Positions 59,981-64,000 of a stretch of DNA of 64,000 nucleotides are shown in pieces. The notes beneath the pieces are model-generated. The model ran no database searches and had not been told where the DNA came from. It saw only the letters and a program-made list of their open reading frames with translations. Made by a program: the position numbers and the translations under genes. The DNA is from Gordonia phthalatica (GTDB taxonomy: Bacteria > Actinomycetota > Actinomycetes > Mycobacteriales > Mycobacteriaceae): assembly GCF_001305675.1 (NCBI RefSeq), contig NZ_CP011853.1:4340001-4404000 (forward strand). The letters run 5' to 3'. Position 1 is the stretch's first letter, and each line of letters begins with the position of its first letter.

Positions 59981-60349
59981 TCATCTGAAGTCGCCCGGCG
60001 GCCTTCTCCTGGACGTCCAGGAGAACAGGTCCTTCATCTCCTGGGAGTCGCGCCTGACGAAGACTCCTTCACTGTTGTAGGCGTACGCCCCACCCCACAG
60101 GGTCATGTCGAGAGCCACACCCATCACCAGGGCAGCGATGACCCCTGACTGGATTGCAACAGCGATCGCGACGGGGATCGTACTCACGACCACGGCCGCG
60201 AAGGCCCACACCAACCGGTTGCGCCGAACGAGTAGGAACGATACCCACAGACCGACGAGGAGGAGTGCGGCCCCGATCAAGATCAGGCTCGAAATGTCCG
60301 AATCGACGACGGTGTACTCCGGTTTCGACACCCAGTCTTCGACCTTCAC
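59981..60349 (-). CDS. Membrane protein of unknown function
   Basis: The 122-residue protein has three predicted helices (about 20-40, 45-66, 70-90) and a basic tail ending SRRRPPGDFR. GGAG is seen seven bases before the GTG at 60349. I do not recognise the family. It lies downstream of the DedA-like gene on the same strand, 51 bp apart, and could be co-transcribed with it. Confidence 0.6.
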   Translation of the reverse strand: MKVEDWVSKPEYTVVDSDISSLILIGAALLLVGLWVSFLLVRRNRLVWAFAAVVVSTIPVAIAVAIQSGVIAALVMGVALDMTLWGGAYAYNSEGVFVRRDSQEMKDLFSWTSRRRPPGDFR

Positions 60350-60400
60350 CAGCGCTCCTTCCCGGTGATCACCACACCGTCCAGGCTGGGAATTCCCCGC

Positions 60401-61021
60401 CTACGCTTTCGCCCGTCTCCTCGCCCGCACCCGCCGGAAGATCAGATAGCAGAACGCCAGGAGTGCGACGGACAGTCCGACGATAAGCGCGACCCGCGCG
60501 CCGAGCGTCGCCCCGACGCCGTACGAGACCAGCAGGATGGTGGCGGTCCAGGTGGTGCCGCCGATCGCGGTGGCGATCGCGTACCGGTGGAAGGGCATCG
60601 CACGACTGCCCGCGACCAGCGGGGTGATGCTGCGGATGTAGCCGACCCAGCGGGCCGACACGATCGCGACGACGGCATCGCCCGCCTCGGGCGGCCGGTA
60701 GCCGGTCCGGTGGGCGTGGCGCGCGACGCGACGCCCGAACCCCGATCGGGAGAAGCGGGGACCGGTCAGACGCCCGAGCCAGTAGCCGGTCACGTCGCCG
60801 ACGAGCGCGGCCACCGCGCAGCTCACCACCAGCACGACGATGCTGGGACGACCGATGGCGGCGACCACGCCCGCCGCGACGAGGATCGCCTCGCTGGGCG
60901 CGACCAGTCCGATCACGGCGACAGCCGTCTCCAGGTAGACGGCACCGCAGGCGATGACATACACCGCCCACGCGGGGGCGGCGTCGATCCACTCGGTGAG
61001 GCGAGCGGTCAGATCGTTCAC
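60401..61021 (-). CDS. DedA-family membrane protein
   Basis: The 206-residue protein has the SNARE-associated/DedA features PSEAILVAAGVVAA (42-55), GDVTGYWLGRLTG and the amphipathic re-entrant region SARWVGYIRSITPLVAGSR near residues 122-140. DedA proteins support membrane lipid flipping (undecaprenyl or phospholipid) and proton homeostasis. The GTG start at 61021 is used. It is 30 bp from the PLP enzyme upstream on the same strand. Confidence 0.85.
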   Translation of the reverse strand: MNDLTARLTEWIDAAPAWAVYVIACGAVYLETAVAVIGLVAPSEAILVAAGVVAAIGRPSIVVLVVSCAVAALVGDVTGYWLGRLTGPRFSRSGFGRRVARHAHRTGYRPPEAGDAVVAIVSARWVGYIRSITPLVAGSRAMPFHRYAIATAIGGTTWTATILLVSYGVGATLGARVALIVGLSVALLAFCYLIFRRVRARRRAKA

Positions 61022-61051
61022 GTGCGGTCGGCCCGGTGGATTCGGCGGTGG

Positions 61052-62143
61052 TCAGTAACCCATCGTGCGGATCGCGGTCGCGAGCTGATCGAGCTGCTCG
61101 CGGCGGACGTCCAGGTGGGGGCTCACGCGCAGCAGCGACTGCTCGCCCGCCAGGGGAGCACGCCACGAGTCTGCGGCCGTCACCAGCAGACCGAGCTCCA
61201 GAAGCCGGTCGCGGGCGGCGAGGACGTCGGCGGGCCGCCATCCGGGCGGCGGTGCGAGGGTGACCAGGGCCGACGGCTCGTCGATCGGCTCCATGACCTC
61301 CCAGCTGCCGATGCCGTGCAGGCGTTCGCGGGTCATCCGACCGACGGCGGCGAGCTCGCGGTAGGCGTGCTGTTGACCCATGGCCAGGAATTCAGCGACG
61401 GCGGTCGACAGGGCGAGCTGGCCGGCGATGAACGACTCCGACGACTCGATCGCGACCTCGACGCGCGAGTCGTCGCGCACGGCGAGGAACCCGACGCCGC
61501 GCGGACCGGTCAGCCACTTGCGGGAGGTGCCGTAGACGACGTCGGCGCCGGTGACGGTCGGGACGTGGCCGACGGCCTGCGCCATGTCGACGACGACGGG
61601 GACACCCGCGGCGTGCGCCACCTCGACGATCTGCGCGACCGGCTGCACCACACCACTCGCCGATCCGATGTGGCAGACGTGGATGAAGTCCGGCTGCTCG
61701 AACTGCAGCATGTTCTCCAGGGAGTCGACGTCGACGTGCCCGTAGACGTCGGCCTCGGGCATCGTGCGGACGGCGTAGTCGCGGCGCTCGAACTCGTCGA
61801 GGTTGGGACCGAACTCATTCTTCGCGACCCACACGGTCGGCGAGATCGGCAGCTTCATGCCGTTGAGCAGGCCGCGGAGGGCGGCCCGGGCGCTGTCGCG
61901 GAAAGAGATCTCCTCGGGACGGTGCCCGATCAGCGAGCCCAAAGCGCGTCGTCCCTCGTGGAGATCGGCGGCGCGCTCGTCGGAGGCCACGTACGAGCCG
62001 GTCTCCGCCTCCCGGATCAGGTGCTGGTGCAGCGTCGCGATGACCCCGGACGACGACCGCCCCGCCGAGGCGGAGTCGAGATGTCCGAGAGCGGGTTCCA
62101 CGCGCGCTGCATGCCACTGTTCACCGAGTTCGCTGCAGTACAT
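61052..62143 (-). CDS. Class V aminotransferase-fold PLP enzyme, EgtE-like
   Basis: The 363-residue protein resembles the ergothioneine C-S lyase EgtE. HLDSASAGRSSS (21-32), ETGSYVA, the PLP-contact VVVDMAQAVGHV (183-194) and TSRKWLTGPRGVGFLAVR, with probable PLP-binding Lys209, are all visible. A cysteine desulfurase or kynureninase-like role is the alternative. None of egtABCD is in the window. The ATG at 62143 is the start; the open frame upstream overlaps pcnA and is not family-like. It follows pcnA by 35 bp and may be in one operon with it. Confidence 0.75.
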   Translation of the reverse strand: MYCSELGEQWHAARVEPALGHLDSASAGRSSSGVIATLHQHLIREAETGSYVASDERAADLHEGRRALGSLIGHRPEEISFRDSARAALRGLLNGMKLPISPTVWVAKNEFGPNLDEFERRDYAVRTMPEADVYGHVDVDSLENMLQFEQPDFIHVCHIGSASGVVQPVAQIVEVAHAAGVPVVVDMAQAVGHVPTVTGADVVYGTSRKWLTGPRGVGFLAVRDDSRVEVAIESSESFIAGQLALSTAVAEFLAMGQQHAYRELAAVGRMTRERLHGIGSWEVMEPIDEPSALVTLAPPPGWRPADVLAARDRLLELGLLVTAADSWRAPLAGEQSLLRVSPHLDVRREQLDQLATAIRTMGY

Positions 62144-62178
62144 GAGACTCAACCTACCCTTGCGTCCGAAACACGTGC

Positions 62179-63660
62179 TCAGTCGGCATTCTGCTGCTGC
62201 TCCCACCAGGCGCGGAGCGCGGCTTCCGCGTCCTCCCGGCTCATCGGGCCGACGTCGAGCCGCAGGTCCTTGAGGTACTTCCACGCCTTGCCGACGGTCG
62301 GTCCGGGCGCCAGCCCGAGCAGCTCCATGATCGCGTTGCCGTCGAGGTCGGGGCGTACGCGGTCGAGGTCCTCGGCCTCCTTGAGGACGGCGATCCGCTC
62401 CTCGAGGTGGTCGTAGGTCTGCTGGAGGCGCCGTGCCCGCCGCTTGTTGCGGGTGGTGCAGTCGGCGCGGACCAACTTGTGCAGACGGTCGAGCAGGGGA
62501 CCGGCATCGGTCACGTACCGACGCACCGCCGAGTCCGTCCATTTCCCGTCGCCGTACCCGTGGAACCGCAGGTGCAGGAAGACGAGCTGCGAGACGTCGT
62601 CGACCACCGCGTTCGGGTACTTAAGCTTCCGCATCCGCTTGCGAACCAGCTTGGCGCCGACCACCTCGTGGTGGTGGAAGCTGACCCCGCCGGCCTTCTC
62701 GTGCCTGCGGGTCGCGGGCTTGCCGATGTCATGGAGCAGTGCGGCCCACCGGAGGACGAGGTCCGGGTCGCCCGTTTCCAGGTCGATCGCCTGCTGCAGC
62801 ACCGTGAGCGAGTGCTGGTAGACGTCCTTGTGCTGGTGATGCTCGTCGATCGTCAGCTTCATCCCGGGGATCTCGGGAATGACGAGATCGGCGAGCCCGG
62901 TCTCGACCAGCAGGTCGACGGCCTCGATCGGATGCTCCCCGCAGATCATCTTGTCGAGCTCCACCCGGATGCGCTCGACGGTGATGCGTTCGATCTGGCC
63001 GGCCATCTCGCGCGTCGCGTCGAGCACCCGGTCCGCGACACGGAAACCGAGCTGGGAGACGAAGCGGACACCGCGCAGCATGCGCAGCGGATCGTCGTTG
63101 AACGACGACTCCGGCGCGGCCGGGGTGTCGATGACGCCGAGGAGGAGGTCCCGCATGCCGTCGAGCGGGTCGCAGAACTCCTGCTCACCGCCCGGCAGCA
63201 GCTTCACCGCCATCGCGTTGATCCGGAAGTCGCGGCGGATCAGGTCGCCCTCGAGGGTGTCGCCGAAGGTGACGACCGGATTGCGGCTCTGCTGGTCGTA
63301 GATGTCCGAGCGGAACGTGGTGATCTCGATGGTCGCGTCGCCCTTGGTGGCGCTGACTGTGCCGAAGTCGATACCGGTGTCCCAGACGGCGTCACCCCAC
63401 TCCCGCAGGATCTCGGCGATCACCGGCGGTCGTGCATCGGTGGTGAAGTCCAGATCGTTGCCGAGCCGACCGAGCACCGCGTCCCGCACCGAGCCCCCGA
63501 CCAGGTACAACTCATGTCCCCGGGTGGCGAAACGCTCGGCGAGGGGGACCAGGACGTCGTTGAAGGATGCGAGTGTGGATGCTGCCGCCGCCAGGAGGCG
63601 GGTACGCCGCTCCGAGCGGTCGTCGTCGCTCATCGGTGGTCGTGGCGCAGTCTCCATCAT
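62179..63660 (-). CDS. pcnA: tRNA nucleotidyltransferase (CCA-adding family)
   Basis: The 493-residue protein has the nucleotidyltransferase motif GGSVRD (55-60) with the catalytic DLD (69-71). The RRDFRINAMA motif follows, then the head domain with NDDPLRMLRGVRF. An HD domain with LLHDIGKPATRRHE lies near residue 315. It adds or repairs the CCA end of tRNA. As in mycobacteria, it is divergent from a NUDIX gene. The start is the ATG at 63660, with a second ATG directly after. Confidence 0.93.
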   Translation of the reverse strand: MMETAPRPPMSDDDRSERRTRLLAAAASTLASFNDVLVPLAERFATRGHELYLVGGSVRDAVLGRLGNDLDFTTDARPPVIAEILREWGDAVWDTGIDFGTVSATKGDATIEITTFRSDIYDQQSRNPVVTFGDTLEGDLIRRDFRINAMAVKLLPGGEQEFCDPLDGMRDLLLGVIDTPAAPESSFNDDPLRMLRGVRFVSQLGFRVADRVLDATREMAGQIERITVERIRVELDKMICGEHPIEAVDLLVETGLADLVIPEIPGMKLTIDEHHQHKDVYQHSLTVLQQAIDLETGDPDLVLRWAALLHDIGKPATRRHEKAGGVSFHHHEVVGAKLVRKRMRKLKYPNAVVDDVSQLVFLHLRFHGYGDGKWTDSAVRRYVTDAGPLLDRLHKLVRADCTTRNKRRARRLQQTYDHLEERIAVLKEAEDLDRVRPDLDGNAIMELLGLAPGPTVGKAWKYLKDLRLDVGPMSREDAEAALRAWWEQQQNAD

Positions 63661-63725
63661 GTGATGAGAGACTACCGACTCTCGACCCGCTCAACCTGTT
63701 CGGCTAACGGACGGTTACGAGCGGC

Positions 63726-63731
63726 TAGCAT
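63726..63731 (+). promoter_or_regulatory. -10 box of the mutT4-like gene (leaderless)
   Basis: TAGCAT ends six bases before the GTG at 63738. Confidence 0.55.
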
Positions 63732-63737
63732 CGGGGT

Positions 63738-64000
63738 GTGCCCGCTGAACCCTCGCTGCAGCGCCCGGACGTCGATTCCGACGCTCCGGCGGCCGATGGT
63801 GCTCAGGGCAAGAACGGGGCTCCCACTAAGAATACTGCCCACCAGCAGGGCGGCGGTAGCGGTCAGCCCGGTCGGAACCGCCGAAACCGTCGCGGACGAC
63901 GACGGCGCGGCAGGCGATCCGGTCGCGGCAACGCGCAGCAGACCGGCCCCGAGAACAACTCGGGTAAACCCCAGGAGTCCGGCGAATCCCCCGACGGCAC
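63738..64000 (+). CDS. N-terminal part of a probable NUDIX hydrolase (mutT4-like), partial
   Basis: The frame is open from the GTG at 63738 to the window edge and shows 87 residues of disordered, Gly/Arg/Gln-rich sequence with repeated NRRNRRGRRRRGRRSGRG-like clusters. In Mycobacterium tuberculosis the gene divergent from pcnA (Rv3908, mutT4) also begins with an Arg-rich leader before its NUDIX domain. The NUDIX domain itself would lie beyond the window, so the assignment rests on position and leader only. Confidence 0.6.
   Translation, partial: MPAEPSLQRPDVDSDAPAADGAQGKNGAPTKNTAHQQGGGSGQPGRNRRNRRGRRRRGRRSGRGNAQQTGPENNSGKPQESGESPDG

Noticed and set aside
60365..62416. 683-codon plus-strand open frame
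   Set aside because: It is antisense to the DedA-like and EgtE-like genes and lacks any domain; both minus-strand genes have family motifs.
1..64000. CRISPR arrays, rRNA, tRNA and riboswitches
   Set aside because: No regularly spaced repeats, cloverleaf-like genes or recognisable riboswitch or T-box leaders were found on reading the intergenic regions.

Overview
This is a high-GC actinobacterial chromosome segment, most likely from a Gordonia-like member of the Mycobacteriales. The evidence is an MMPL permease, an F420-type LLM oxidoreductase, a 13E12-type DUF222/HNH protein, many GTG starts, frequent leaderless-looking promoters, and the pcnA-mutT4 divergent pair known from mycobacteria. 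Species is not determined, and nothing here could be searched against a database.

Layout. 1-4.8 kb: the C-terminal part of a cation/proton antiporter, a complete IS1182-type insertion sequence with 51-bp terminal inverted repeats, a BadF/BadG-type sugar kinase and a membrane protein. 4.8-12 kb: a RecA/DnaB-fold protein without the Walker A lysine, a small conserved protein, argG, gnd, and an MMPL exporter divergent from a CsoR-family repressor with two operator-like palindromes between them. 12-15.7 kb: a TrpB2-type enzyme and two zinc-free MDR oxidoreductases flanking a MerR regulator, whose probable operator sits in the second oxidoreductase's promoter. 15.7-20.5 kb: a glycerolipid-type locus with a lipid kinase and an AGPS-like FAD enzyme on one strand and TetR plus GlpD on the other. 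20.5-27.3 kb: DNA polymerase IV, an HNH/DUF222 protein, and a five-gene operon of overlapping genes (small membrane protein, ABC ATPase, ABC permease, histidine kinase, response regulator).

27.3-39.6 kb is the most interesting part: a restriction/defence island. One arm is a zinc-ribbon protein translationally coupled to a CHAT (caspase-like) protease with a coiled-coil N-terminus. Divergent from it is an operon of a 667-residue HTH/pseudo-methyltransferase-like protein, HsdM and HsdS. An XRE-ImmA/IrrE regulator-peptidase with an uncharacterised partner follows on the opposite strand, then HsdR coupled to a DUF6994-like protein. The two outward promoter regions carry similar 16-bp palindromes.

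39.6-52.7 kb: a SAM methyltransferase, an LLM oxidoreductase, a secreted protein, a phytoene-dehydrogenase-like FAD enzyme, a TPM-domain membrane protein, MarR-MFS-SDR, a ketosteroid-isomerase-like protein, a YnfA-type protein, an acyl-CoA dehydrogenase with a probable lipoprotein, a DUF2804-type protein and a 56-residue membrane protein. 52.8-64 kb: leuS, an SdpI-like protein, an SBF-like transporter, a DxDxDG-repeat protein overlapping a convergent MFS gene, a UPF0301 (AlgH) protein, two membrane proteins (one DedA family), an EgtE-like PLP enzyme, pcnA, and the start of a divergent mutT4-like gene that runs off the window.

Non-coding structure includes several strong hairpins, a 92-bp palindrome, a 67-bp inverted repeat after leuS, and a roughly 90-bp dispersed repeat found both beside the insertion sequence and near 59.9 kb. 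No tRNA, rRNA, CRISPR array or replication origin was recognised.
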